A DNA stretch of 64,000 nucleotides, taken from assembly GCA_017521285.1 (NCBI GenBank), contig JAFXDG010000036.1:25470-89469 (forward strand), given 5' to 3'. This document shows positions 26,912 through 36,431 of this stretch, one piece after another. The stretch's first letter is position 1; each line of letters begins with the position of its first letter. The stretch is from Bacteroidaceae bacterium (lineage in GTDB: Bacteria; Bacteroidota; Bacteroidia; Bacteroidales; Bacteroidaceae). A model generated the notes under the pieces. The model had not been told where the DNA came from. It saw nothing but the letters and a program-made list of their open reading frames with translations, and did not search any database. The position numbers and the translations under genes were made by a program.

Positions 26912-29900
26912 ATGTCAAAATCAAAAGTCCTATTGATACTTTTGTTCTGTGTGCTCGCACAGGTGGCTGTGGCACAGAGTAAAGTCATATCAGGTACGGT
27001 GGAAGACGCTATGGGACCTGTTATGTTTGCCAACGTCACGGAGCAAGATGCTGACAAACGTATTGTGAACGCAACCCAGACTGATATGATGGGTAACTTC
27101 TCTATGGAGATCAAGAACCCAAAGAACAAATTGGTGATTACCTATGTGGGTAACAAACCTAAAATCCTTACAATTGGAAACCAGTCAACGTTCAAAATTA
27201 CAATGGAAGAAGAGTCAACCGCATTGGCTGAAGTAACCATTCAGGGTACACGCGTCACTTCCGGTGGTCTTTCCATTCCCGAACGTGAAATGACCGTTTC
27301 TCGCCAGACATTCGACTTCACTGAGGTGGAAGGTATGAGCTTTACCTCTGCCGACGAGGCTTTGCAGGGTGAGATTGCCGGTTTGGATATCGTGGTCAAC
27401 TCAGGTAACTTGGGTGCCGGTACTACCATGCGTCTGCGTGGTGTGACCACCTTGAATGGTGATGCCGAACCGCTCATCGTTGTGGATGACAAAATCTTCG
27501 ACAATCCCGACCAGACATTCGACTTCCAGAATGCCAGTGAAGAGGAATATGCTTCGTTGCTTTCTGTAAATGTGGAGGATATCGCCAAAATTGACGTATT
27601 GAAGGATGCGGCTGCAACTGCCGTATGGGGTTCGCAGGGTGCCAACGGTGTTATCTTGATTACCACCAAGCGTGGTGCGCGTGGTAAACCGCGTGTGAAC
27701 TTCTCTTACAAGTTTACCGGTACTTGGCAGCCTAAGGGATACGACCTCTTGAATGGTGACGACTACACCATGTTGCTGAAGGAGGAGTTCTATAACCCGA
27801 ACCAGTCAAATACGGCCACATCCAACATCCGAGAAATCAACTACGACAAGTCTTGGGCTGAATTTGAAAACTGGAACAACAATACCGATTGGGTGGATGC
27901 TGTTTCCAAGTTTGGTGCCCAGCAGTCATGGAACCTCAACATCACCGGTGGTGGTGAAAAGGCCCAGTTCCGTATCTCCGGTGGTTACGACCATCAGACC
28001 GGTTCTATCATCCAGCAGGAGTTTGACCGTCTGTCAACCCGTCTGGTGCTCGACTATAACGTGTCAAGCCGTATCCGTTTCTCTACCAACTTTGCCCTTA
28101 CCTATACGGACAACCTGAGCAACTATGTCGGAATGTTGGGTATAGCACAGAAGACCGCGCCGAACATGAGTATCTATCGCCAGGATGCCAATGGTAAGAA
28201 TACCGATGAGTTCTACATCATGAACCCTGTTGGTACACTGGGTGGACTGACTCCGTATAACGGTAACTACACATCATACGAAATGCGTTCGGTTTACTCT
28301 ATGGGTAACCCCTTGGCATACGCCGATATGGCATGGAAGAACAGCCGTACTTACCGTATCACGCCTGACTTCAACATCAAGTACGAACTCTTGGGCGTTG
28401 AGCATGGCCAGCACCGTTTGACATTCAACGGACGTGTGGACTTCGATATCTATGCCGCTTCTAACCCTGGTTATTGCGCTGCCGGTGTGACCACAGCCCA
28501 GTGGGGTACAGGTAACTACAACACCAGTGACAAGAGCGAGAGCAACCGTCTGAGAATCGGTGCACGTGGTGACCTTACCTATACTCCGTACTTCAGAAAC
28601 GAAGACATCAGCATGACCATGATGGCCCGTTACCAGATGAATACCCAGAAGGGTACGTCACAGTCTGTACGCCAGTACTCGTTGCCCGATGGTATCACCT
28701 CTTCTACAGCGGAAGGTGCAATTGGCAGCCTGAGCAGCGGTAACAGCCGTAGCAATTCACAGTATTGGTTGTACAACTCTCACTTCTCATATAAGGGAAT
28801 TTACAGCTTGGGCTTCTCACTGCGTGCCGATGGTGACTCCAAGTTCGGTCCGAAAGAAAAGTGGGCTTACTTCCCCGGTGTGTCTCTCCGTTACAACCTC
28901 TCTGATGAGAAATTCTTCGAACCTCTGCGCAAGTATGTTTCTATGTTGGGTCTGCGTGCATCATGGGGTATCGTAGGTAGAGGACCGAGCGCCGACTACC
29001 TCTTCTATAACTCATACAACTTGAGTGCAGGTAACTACAACGGTCAGCCTTCTGCCTCTATGGACGGTTTGAAGTTGGATGATCTGCGTTGGGAGAAGAC
29101 AACGTCTTACAACTTCGGTTTCAACCTCTCTTTCTTTGACAATATCGTCAACGTCGATTTTGACTACTATCACAAGGATACCAAGGACTTGCTCCAGGGT
29201 GGTGTGAGAATCCCGTCAACAACCGGTTATCCCACCGTGGCATACCAGAACGTAGGTGGTATGACCAACGATGGTTGGGAAATGAACGTAAACGCCAAGA
29301 ACTTCCTCAAGGTGGGCAAGTTCTCTGTAAGTGCCGGTTTCAATGTGGCTCAGAACTACAACGAAATTACCGAAATGGACCAGCGCGTGCTTGATGCCAT
29401 CAACTCAGAGTGGGTAGCTACCAACCGTGGTTCGTTCCAGAACCGTGTGCAGGTGGGTAACCCCTTGGGTTCTATCTATGGTTTCCGTTACAAGGGCGTT
29501 TACCAGTACACCTATGACTATCTGACCAATTTGCGTACTGAGAAAGGCTGGTCTAACGATGAATTTGAAGCTAACCTGAACCAGATGGTTGCTGAAGGCA
29601 AGACATTCCCCGTAGTGTTGGGTAACGACGGTAAGGTGATCATGCAGTCCAACGGTTTGCCCCAGCGCATGGTGTACAACTATGTGGACGGTGCTGCCAC
29701 TTATCAGTTCCAGGGTGGTGATGCCATCTATGAAGACATCAACAAGGACGGACAGATCAACGCGCTTGACATCGTATATCTGGGCAACTCTAACCCGAAG
29801 GTGAATGGTGGTTTCAACGTTACACTCAACTATGGCCGCTGGAACTTGAAGGCACGTTTCATGTACCGCTTCGGCAACAAGGTTGTCAATGCTGCCCGTC

Positions 29901-30295
29901 AGAATCTGGAGTCCATGTCAACAGCCAACAACCAATGTTCTACAGTTAACTGGCGTTGGCGTAAGGATGGTGACGTGACCATGATTCCGCGTGCCATCTA
30001 TGTGTACGACAGCAATTCTGCCTATAACTATCAGGGTTCTGACCGCTTTGTGGAGAATGGTTCGTTCGTTCGTTTCCAGAACTTGCAGATTGGTTACAAC
30101 TTCGATAAGAAGGTGATTAAGAATTTGGGTCTCAACGACTTGAAGTTCTATGTGACTATGAACAACTTGTTCTGCTGGACTCGCTATTCAGGTGTTGACC
30201 CTGAAGTTGGTACTGGTGGCTGGGGTGTCGCAACAGATAATTCTCAAACTCCGCGTGCCAAGTCATTCACCGCAAACATCAACATAGGATTCTAA
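26912..30295 (+). CDS. SusC/RagA-family TonB-dependent outer-membrane transporter (pair 1)
   Basis: 1127 residues. Signal peptide ends AQVAVAQ; a carboxypeptidase-D-like beta-sandwich follows (ISGTVEDAMGPVMFANV). The plug includes the SusC hallmark RLRGVTTLNGDAEPLIVVDD and VEDIAKIDVLKDAAATAVWG then GANGVILITTKRG. The remainder is a 22-strand barrel ending in a C-terminal Phe (NINIGF). It imports glycan fragments or other large substrates using TonB energy together with its SusD lid, encoded next. The gene starts 5 bases after the fasciclin gene. Confidence 0.95.
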   Translation: MSKSKVLLILLFCVLAQVAVAQSKVISGTVEDAMGPVMFANVTEQDADKRIVNATQTDMMGNFSMEIKNPKNKLVITYVGNKPKILTIGNQSTFKITMEEESTALAEVTIQGTRVTSGGLSIPEREMTVSRQTFDFTEVEGMSFTSADEALQGEIAGLDIVVNSGNLGAGTTMRLRGVTTLNGDAEPLIVVDDKIFDNPDQTFDFQNASEEEYASLLSVNVEDIAKIDVLKDAAATAVWGSQGANGVILITTKRGARGKPRVNFSYKFTGTWQPKGYDLLNGDDYTMLLKEEFYNPNQSNTATSNIREINYDKSWAEFENWNNNTDWVDAVSKFGAQQSWNLNITGGGEKAQFRISGGYDHQTGSIIQQEFDRLSTRLVLDYNVSSRIRFSTNFALTYTDNLSNYVGMLGIAQKTAPNMSIYRQDANGKNTDEFYIMNPVGTLGGLTPYNGNYTSYEMRSVYSMGNPLAYADMAWKNSRTYRITPDFNIKYELLGVEHGQHRLTFNGRVDFDIYAASNPGYCAAGVTTAQWGTGNYNTSDKSESNRLRIGARGDLTYTPYFRNEDISMTMMARYQMNTQKGTSQSVRQYSLPDGITSSTAEGAIGSLSSGNSRSNSQYWLYNSHFSYKGIYSLGFSLRADGDSKFGPKEKWAYFPGVSLRYNLSDEKFFEPLRKYVSMLGLRASWGIVGRGPSADYLFYNSYNLSAGNYNGQPSASMDGLKLDDLRWEKTTSYNFGFNLSFFDNIVNVDFDYYHKDTKDLLQGGVRIPSTTGYPTVAYQNVGGMTNDGWEMNVNAKNFLKVGKFSVSAGFNVAQNYNEITEMDQRVLDAINSEWVATNRGSFQNRVQVGNPLGSIYGFRYKGVYQYTYDYLTNLRTEKGWSNDEFEANLNQMVAEGKTFPVVLGNDGKVIMQSNGLPQRMVYNYVDGAATYQFQGGDAIYEDINKDGQINALDIVYLGNSNPKVNGGFNVTLNYGRWNLKARFMYRFGNKVVNAARQNLESMSTANNQCSTVNWRWRKDGDVTMIPRAIYVYDSNSAYNYQGSDRFVENGSFVRFQNLQIGYNFDKKVIKNLGLNDLKFYVTMNNLFCWTRYSGVDPEVGTGGWGVATDNSQTPRAKSFTANINIGF

Positions 30296-30296
30296 T

Positions 30297-30357
30297 AGAG
30301 TGAAGAGTGAAGAGTGAAAAATCCAACTCATAACTCACAAATCATAAATTATACAAG
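30297..30357. repeat. Heptamer tract between susC and susD (pair 1)
   Basis: AGAGTGA repeated three times, then AATCCAACTCATAACTCACA and AATCATA-like units reaching the susD start codon. The 62-base gap is essentially all repeat. Confidence 0.7.
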
Positions 30358-32262
30358 ATGAAAAAATTAGTATCAATTATAGTAGCTGGTCTGACCATGG
30401 TATCTTGCGTAGATACCGTGCTGCTTCCGGACAACAAGACTGTTGAAGAGGACTTTTGGCAGACTAAGGAAGACGTGGCTATGATGGTGAATGGTGCGTA
30501 TTCAGCGCTGGCAACAGCCGACATGCAGCAGCGTTTCATCATCTGGACATCACGCTCGGATGAATTGAATGTCAATTCCACATTGAATAACAGTAGTTTG
30601 AATCAGATTTATTCTGCAAACATCCAGACTACCAATGTCTATAACAATTGGGACAGACTCTATTCTGTCATCAACACCTGTAACTTGGTTCTCAGCAAGT
30701 CGGCAGAGGTGATGGATATTGACCCCAATTACATGGAAGGTGATCATCTGAACAATGTGGGTCAGATGAAAGCATTGCGTGCATTGTGTTACTTCTACCT
30801 TGTACGCGTGTTCCGCGATGTTCCCTTGGTGCTCGAACCTTACAAGATGAGTTCACAGGAGATGAACATCCCGCAGTCGGCTCCCTCTATCGTCATCGAC
30901 CAGCTTATTGCTGACCTGGAAGAGGTGAAGAATTATACAATGTCGAGCCAGGCGATGACAGACTGGAAGCGTTGCGGATATTTTACTCGTGACGGTATCT
31001 TGGCTTTGCTTGCCGACATCTATCTGTGGAAAGCCTCTGTGTTGGGCGACGCACGTTCTTACGACAAGTGTATTGCCTGCTGCGATGCCATTCGCAGAAA
31101 TCGTATGAACTCATCATTCGGTAACAATGGAAACGGTTTCGGCTCGGCCATGCAGGGACTTGATGATGACGGTTTCGGATTGAATCCTTATTATCAGTAT
31201 TATAATGTATTCGGTCAGCAGGGTCAGCAGGGTAACGACCAGGAGTCTTTGTTCGAGTTGCAGTACAGTGACAATACCGGTCTGTGCAATATCTATTACA
31301 AGACTGCCAACACGACTACTGCCCAACCGATATTCTATACAAACAGTGTATATGCCAAGATTGGTGATGCTGAAAACAACGTCTTCAGTGCTGATGACTA
31401 TAAGTATGATGTTCGCGGTTTCGAAAGTGTTTATGCCTTCAACGGTACCGTTGACGCTGGTTTCACCGTGCGTAAGTTCATTGCACAGCAGGGTGTTGCT
31501 ATGATCAATCAGGATCCGGCTGCAGAAGCTACCGGTAATCGTGGTTATACTCAGTTCGACCAGAATTGGATTTTCTATCGTGTGAGTGATGTGATGCTTA
31601 TGAAGGCTGAGGCGTTGGTACAGAAGGGTGCCCTGATTGTCAAGGCTAACGAAGGACTGTTGGCGCAGCTGGAAAATGCCAGCGTGGCTGATTCGTTGGA
31701 AATTGCCAACCAATTGCGTGAGGTGAACCAACAGGTGTCTGCCTGCAATGTGGCTGCTGCCCGTTTGGCCCAGATTGTGGCTACCCGTGCCCGCAAGGAT
31801 GAGAAAGCTCTGATAGATTCTACCAAATACAGTATTGTTACTGATGAATTTGATGGAGTTGACCAGACTGCATTTGTACGTGCACAGGCAAGTGCATTCA
31901 GTGGCCTCTCTACAACGGCTGACCAATTGGAAATTGAGGTGATGAACGAGCGTGCCCGCGAGCTTTGCTTCGAAGGCAAGCGCTGGTTTGACATGCTCCG
32001 TTACAACTATCGCCACACGACGGGTGTGAACTATGACGTGATTTTGGGACATCAGGGTGGTGCCTTTGCCAAGAACTATCCCGAGATGCTGAAACTTATC
32101 GCCCGTAAATATACCTCTGGTGGTGGTTCCGGTGTGACATCCAAAATGCCTACTGAGCCTTATCTGTACATGCCGATTCTTCTGAGCGAAATGGAGGTTA
32201 ATCCTGAACTTGTTCAGAATCCGGTATATACCGATGGAGAAACAATGGATAAGAATTATTAA
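30358..32262 (+). CDS. SusD/RagB-family glycan-binding lipoprotein (pair 1)
   Basis: 634 residues. Lipoprotein signal MKKLVSIIVAGLTMVSC. The early SusD pattern EEDFWQTKEDVAMMVNGAYSA and the TPR-type helices (MKALRALCYFYLVRVFRDVP; GILALLADIYLWKA) are clear, as is the C-terminal signature ERARELCFEGKRWFDMLR. SusD caps the SusC barrel and binds the substrate. It follows its SusC after 62 bases. A helical insert near residues 420-480 (ANEGLLAQLENASVAD region) is somewhat longer than usual. Confidence 0.93.
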   Translation: MKKLVSIIVAGLTMVSCVDTVLLPDNKTVEEDFWQTKEDVAMMVNGAYSALATADMQQRFIIWTSRSDELNVNSTLNNSSLNQIYSANIQTTNVYNNWDRLYSVINTCNLVLSKSAEVMDIDPNYMEGDHLNNVGQMKALRALCYFYLVRVFRDVPLVLEPYKMSSQEMNIPQSAPSIVIDQLIADLEEVKNYTMSSQAMTDWKRCGYFTRDGILALLADIYLWKASVLGDARSYDKCIACCDAIRRNRMNSSFGNNGNGFGSAMQGLDDDGFGLNPYYQYYNVFGQQGQQGNDQESLFELQYSDNTGLCNIYYKTANTTTAQPIFYTNSVYAKIGDAENNVFSADDYKYDVRGFESVYAFNGTVDAGFTVRKFIAQQGVAMINQDPAAEATGNRGYTQFDQNWIFYRVSDVMLMKAEALVQKGALIVKANEGLLAQLENASVADSLEIANQLREVNQQVSACNVAAARLAQIVATRARKDEKALIDSTKYSIVTDEFDGVDQTAFVRAQASAFSGLSTTADQLEIEVMNERARELCFEGKRWFDMLRYNYRHTTGVNYDVILGHQGGAFAKNYPEMLKLIARKYTSGGGSGVTSKMPTEPYLYMPILLSEMEVNPELVQNPVYTDGETMDKNY

Positions 32263-32267
32263 GAGAA

Positions 32268-32349
32268 AAGTGAAGAATGAAGAGTGAAGAGTGAAGAATC
32301 ACAAAGCACAAATCATAAATCAAAAATCACAAATCAAAAATCACAAATA
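32268..32349. repeat. Heptamer tract upstream of fasciclin gene 2
   Basis: A regular ladder of seven-base units: AGTGAAG, AATGAAG, AGTGAAG, AGTGAAG, AATCACA, AAGCACA, AATCATA, AATCAAA, AATCACA, AATCAAA, AATCACA, then AATAAT before the ATG. It occupies the whole gap and therefore the ribosome-binding region. Confidence 0.85.
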
Positions 32350-32351
32350 AT

Positions 32352-34520
32352 ATGAACAAGAATATAGTTAAGATAGCTCTTGGGGTAGCACTGGGTGCAA
32401 CGGTGTCGATGACATCTTGTAACCGCGAGCCGGATGATTCTAACCTGTACACGTTTACAGGACAGACTATTCAGGATTACCTCCAGGAAAATGATTCGAC
32501 TTTTCATCTGTTCAACATCATATTGAACCGTTCCGGTTACGACCGCATGATGGCATCTTACGGACAATATACGTGCTATGCCCCCATCAACAGCGGTGTG
32601 GAGAAGTATGTGGACAGCCTCTACAATGACACGCTGGCCAAGGTGCCCAATAATGGTTTGACAGAAAACAGTGTGTGGGGATTGACAGACGAACAGTGCA
32701 AGGAGATTGCCTTGTATCACCTCTCTGCCATGATGAACACCTACATCGAGCAATTGAGCCACTACAATGGTAAGGAAATCTCTACCATGTTGAACACTCC
32801 GTTCATCTCCAAATTGGGTGATGATGGTATCGTACGCTTCAACGACATGGCTGAAGTCACTTCGTATGACCACGAAATGATTAACGGTTTTGTACATGTC
32901 ATCAATCAGGTGATTCCGCGCAGCACCCGCCGTGTGTCTGAAGTGTTGGAACGCAATCCCCAGTTCTCCATCTTCTTTGAAGCGCTCGAATTGTGTGGTT
33001 TGCAAGATTCGCTGACCGTTGACCGCAAGACCAATTCGGATGGTTCTGTGAAAAAGTACCATCTGGACAACAAGGTGGGTCGTCCTGGTTCAAGCTTCAA
33101 GGGCCCGTACTACGTGCCTGCCGAATGTAAGATCAAGTTCACCATCTTTGCTGAGGACAATGAGGTCTTTGCAAAACATGGTATCAAGAACTTCCAGGAT
33201 TTGAAGGACTCATGTGTGCTCTGGTATGGAAATGCTGACAAGTGGTATGACTATCCGGATAAGGATAAGAATCCTATCAGCACAGGCGATGACTATACCA
33301 ACCCCTTCAATGTGGTGAACATGTTTATCCGTTACCACATTGTGAAGGCCGGTATGTCCACTTCCAAACTGGTTTACGCTGAAAGCACCAGTGAAAACTG
33401 GAACTTTGCCTTCGGTGGTGAGCCGTTCGACTACTATGAAACCATGTTGCCCCATACGTTGATCAAGATCTGGCAGCCGCTGTATCAGGCAGAGGGTGGT
33501 TCAAGAAACGACCTTTGGATTAACCGCTGGCGCGAGAACAATACGTTGACTGACGAGGTGGGTACATTTGGTTCTGATGCCAAACATCGTATCCTTCGTC
33601 AGGGTTGCAAGATTGAGCGTGCCAAATCCAACATCCAGTCTTACAACGGTTACATCCACACCATCAACAAACCGTTGATTTATGATGAAATGGTGCCCAC
33701 CCGTGTATTGCACGAGCGTATGCGTATCGATATGGGTACTATGTTGTACGAGTTGATCAACAACGACATCCGTTACGCTACTCAAGCCGAAATCGGTGCC
33801 ATGAACCTCGATGGTAACGATGGTGGTATGACCCGTTTGCCGTTGGACTACTTTGACAACTTTGTAAGTTACAACACCAAGACTGCCATTTCGTGGTACA
33901 CCACCGGTGCATGGCGTGCATGGCAGGCCGACCAGCTTTCTGGTTGGGGCGAAAACGACTTTGCCTTCCGTCTGCCTCCTGTGCCCACAGGTGACTACGA
34001 AATCCGTATCATCTATCCGCCTATGGCCAACAGTGGTTTGCAGCAGTACTACATCGGTACCTCTACCAACCCCAGCTCTATGCAGCCCATGGGTATTCCG
34101 GTGGATGCCCGTTATCCCAACACAGATATCGAGGCTGACCGTATGGCTTCCGGTTATCTGCGCTCTTCTGAGTTCGACGACTTTGGTGTAGCCTCTGACT
34201 TGGTTATGCGTAACCATGGCTACATGCGTGCACCGGCAAGTTTCTCTCGTGGTACATACAACAAGGTGAAGGGACGTATCACTACTCCCGAAGAGTTGAT
34301 TGCCACCATCAGTAACTGCTGCCGTTACGAGGAAGGTTATGGTACCAGTATGATGCGTAAGATTTTGGGTGTATATCACCTGGAACAGAATCAGAACAAC
34401 TGGATTCGTTTGAAGAACTTGCTTCAGGGTTATGACCAGCTTGGTTTCTCTATCGACTTCATCGAGCTTGTACCTCTGGACGTTGTGAACAATCAGGACC
34501 TCACTGAAGACTGGTATTGA
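32352..34520 (+). CDS. Fasciclin (FAS1) domain lipoprotein 2
   Basis: 722 residues. Lipoprotein signal ending VSMTSC (Cys24 region). The first FAS1 domain is visible as FHLFNIILNRSGYDRMM followed by YTCYAPINSGVEKYVDSLY and a helix-rich stretch ending NGFVHVINQVIPR. A second follows with FSIFFEALELCGLQDSL, FTIFAEDNEVFAKHGI and GYIHTINKPLIY. The last 280 residues are beta-rich (YEIRIIYPPMANSGL) and may form an additional binding domain. It lies between two SusCD pairs in one transcription direction; a surface adhesion or substrate-presenting role is inferred. Confidence 0.82.
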   Translation: MNKNIVKIALGVALGATVSMTSCNREPDDSNLYTFTGQTIQDYLQENDSTFHLFNIILNRSGYDRMMASYGQYTCYAPINSGVEKYVDSLYNDTLAKVPNNGLTENSVWGLTDEQCKEIALYHLSAMMNTYIEQLSHYNGKEISTMLNTPFISKLGDDGIVRFNDMAEVTSYDHEMINGFVHVINQVIPRSTRRVSEVLERNPQFSIFFEALELCGLQDSLTVDRKTNSDGSVKKYHLDNKVGRPGSSFKGPYYVPAECKIKFTIFAEDNEVFAKHGIKNFQDLKDSCVLWYGNADKWYDYPDKDKNPISTGDDYTNPFNVVNMFIRYHIVKAGMSTSKLVYAESTSENWNFAFGGEPFDYYETMLPHTLIKIWQPLYQAEGGSRNDLWINRWRENNTLTDEVGTFGSDAKHRILRQGCKIERAKSNIQSYNGYIHTINKPLIYDEMVPTRVLHERMRIDMGTMLYELINNDIRYATQAEIGAMNLDGNDGGMTRLPLDYFDNFVSYNTKTAISWYTTGAWRAWQADQLSGWGENDFAFRLPPVPTGDYEIRIIYPPMANSGLQQYYIGTSTNPSSMQPMGIPVDARYPNTDIEADRMASGYLRSSEFDDFGVASDLVMRNHGYMRAPASFSRGTYNKVKGRITTPEELIATISNCCRYEEGYGTSMMRKILGVYHLEQNQNNWIRLKNLLQGYDQLGFSIDFIELVPLDVVNNQDLTEDWY

Positions 34521-34535
34521 TGACTCCGATTTATT

Positions 34536-34556
34536 CCCTCCCCTTCGTGGGAGGGG
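34536..34556 (+). terminator. GC hairpin between fasciclin genes
   Basis: CCCTCCCC-TTCGT-GGGAGGGG perfect stem without a T-run. It may attenuate or protect the transcript between fasciclin genes 2 and 3. Downstream, heptamer-like units (ATTTGTA, AATTGTA) run into the next start codon. Confidence 0.55.
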
Positions 34557-34598
34557 ATTCTAAAAGTACATTGTAATTTGTAAATTGTAAATGTGAAT

Positions 34599-36431
34599 AT
34601 GAAACATATAAATAAAATAGGAATGATGGCAGTGGCAGGCGCCATGTTGGCTGCTGTATCATGCTCCGACTATGACGATTTCAATACGGCGCCGAGTGCT
34701 GTTGACCCGGCAGCGGATAAGACCTTGTGGGAGAACATTGCAAGCAACCCTGAATTGTCTGAGTTCAAGTCTGTTCTTGAAAGATTGGGCTATGATGAAG
34801 TGCTTGACGCTTCACACACCTATACCGTGTGGGCACCGGTGAATGGCTCTATTGACATGAATTACCTGAACAGCTTGAGCGACGAGAAAGCTGAAAAGGT
34901 GTTCTTGAAGAACATGATTGCCAATTATGCTCACCGCGAGAATGACCTTAGCGATACAGTTATCTACATGTTGAATGAGAAACTGTTGAAGTTCGCCAAC
35001 AAGAAGAGTGCCGGCGGCATGACGTTTGACGGCAAGCGCGTGTTGGCAAATCAGAACGATCCCTCTGTTTACAATTACCCCAGTGTAAACGGTCTGCTCT
35101 ATATGGTAGAGGCTCCCTCAGACTTCCGATACAACGGATATGAGTATATTTTCGAAACAGCCGGTGTGGCTGATTCATTGATGGAGTATGTTTTGCGTTA
35201 CGAAAAACGTGTGTTGGACGAGGCTAATTCTGTAAAGGGTCCCATCCGCGACGGTGTACAGCACTACGACGACTCTGTCATCATTGTCAGCAACAGCCTT
35301 ATCGGACAGACGCTCAATTCTCAGATTGAGAATGAGGACAGTATGTATACTGTGTTGATTCCTACTGACGAAGCTTGGGTAGATGCATATAACAGGATTT
35401 CATCTTATTATAAGTATATCCCCACTATTTCTTATCAGGATTTGAGCAGTACTCAGGTCGGTTTCACCAAGGGAACTTCCGGAACCATCATGAAAGCCAA
35501 CGTCGGTGCGGTGACTGTCAATCTGACCACTGCACCTGCTGATGCCAAGTTGCAGGAGACGGGACCCTATTGGACGGACTCTATCACAAAGAAACTGATC
35601 ACACAGAATCTGATCTATTCTGACGGGCACAAGAAGTACAATGGCAAGCTCGCTTCCGGTATTCCTTTCACCGAAACTGACACCTTGTACTCTACGAGCC
35701 GGAGGTATCTGACCAATCTGCCTGCACTGGATGCTGCAACGGTGGAGACTGTCCGCTTGAGCAACGGTCGTGCACGTATTCTCAATGCCTATCCTTTTAC
35801 TGCTGAGAATACCTATGCACCGACTATCAAGACCCGTGCTGTGGGACGTGTGTTGGCCAACCCGAGTGGAGGTACATTTTCTACAGTAAGTTATTTCGGT
35901 GTGGATGATTCCATTTGTACATTGGACCCGGAAGAGGAGGGTATTCTCACGTATGTGAAGGCTGATGTACCTGAAGGTTCTAACTATGCTCCGGAGCTGG
36001 ACTTCTACATTCCTAATGTCCTCTCTACCACTTACGACATTTATGCCGTAATCATTCCGAAGTGTTTTGAATTCGAGTATCGCGATATCCCCGAAGAGGA
36101 GCGTAAGCCTTATACGCTTTATTTCGACATCAATTATACCGATGCTTCCAATACACAGATTTCCGGACGTTTTGATGGTGACACCATCCAGGTGGGTAAT
36201 GCCAATGTGAAGAAGGTAGAACCATTCATGGTGGCTCAGGACAAGATTGATACCCTCAAATTGGGTCGTCTCACATTCCCTGCCTGCTATGTCGGAACAG
36301 GAGCAATGCCTAACATCAAAGTCATGCACTCTGTAAGTTCTTTCTTGTCTTCATATAAGAAGAAGTATGAGCAGGTTCTCCGTGTAGCAAACATTATATT
36401 GAGACCTGTAGATGTTAAAGAAGAAGAGTAA
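34599..36431 (+). CDS. Fasciclin (FAS1) domain lipoprotein 3
   Basis: 610 residues from the ATG at 34599 (a GTG two codons earlier is less likely). Lipoprotein signal ends LAAVSC, followed by SDYDD, an acidic surface-export-like stretch. The FAS1 domain 1 signature is EFKSVLERLGYDEVLDASHT then YTVWAPVNGSIDMNYL, ending VNGLLYMVEAP. A second begins near SLMEYVLRYEKRVL with YTVLIPTDEAWVDAYN. The C-terminus is beta-rich (TYDIYAVIIPKCFEF; ANIILRPVDV). Its stop codon overlaps the next susC start by one base, so translation of the two is coupled. Confidence 0.82.
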   Translation: MKHINKIGMMAVAGAMLAAVSCSDYDDFNTAPSAVDPAADKTLWENIASNPELSEFKSVLERLGYDEVLDASHTYTVWAPVNGSIDMNYLNSLSDEKAEKVFLKNMIANYAHRENDLSDTVIYMLNEKLLKFANKKSAGGMTFDGKRVLANQNDPSVYNYPSVNGLLYMVEAPSDFRYNGYEYIFETAGVADSLMEYVLRYEKRVLDEANSVKGPIRDGVQHYDDSVIIVSNSLIGQTLNSQIENEDSMYTVLIPTDEAWVDAYNRISSYYKYIPTISYQDLSSTQVGFTKGTSGTIMKANVGAVTVNLTTAPADAKLQETGPYWTDSITKKLITQNLIYSDGHKKYNGKLASGIPFTETDTLYSTSRRYLTNLPALDAATVETVRLSNGRARILNAYPFTAENTYAPTIKTRAVGRVLANPSGGTFSTVSYFGVDDSICTLDPEEEGILTYVKADVPEGSNYAPELDFYIPNVLSTTYDIYAVIIPKCFEFEYRDIPEEERKPYTLYFDINYTDASNTQISGRFDGDTIQVGNANVKKVEPFMVAQDKIDTLKLGRLTFPACYVGTGAMPNIKVMHSVSSFLSSYKKKYEQVLRVANIILRPVDVKEEE

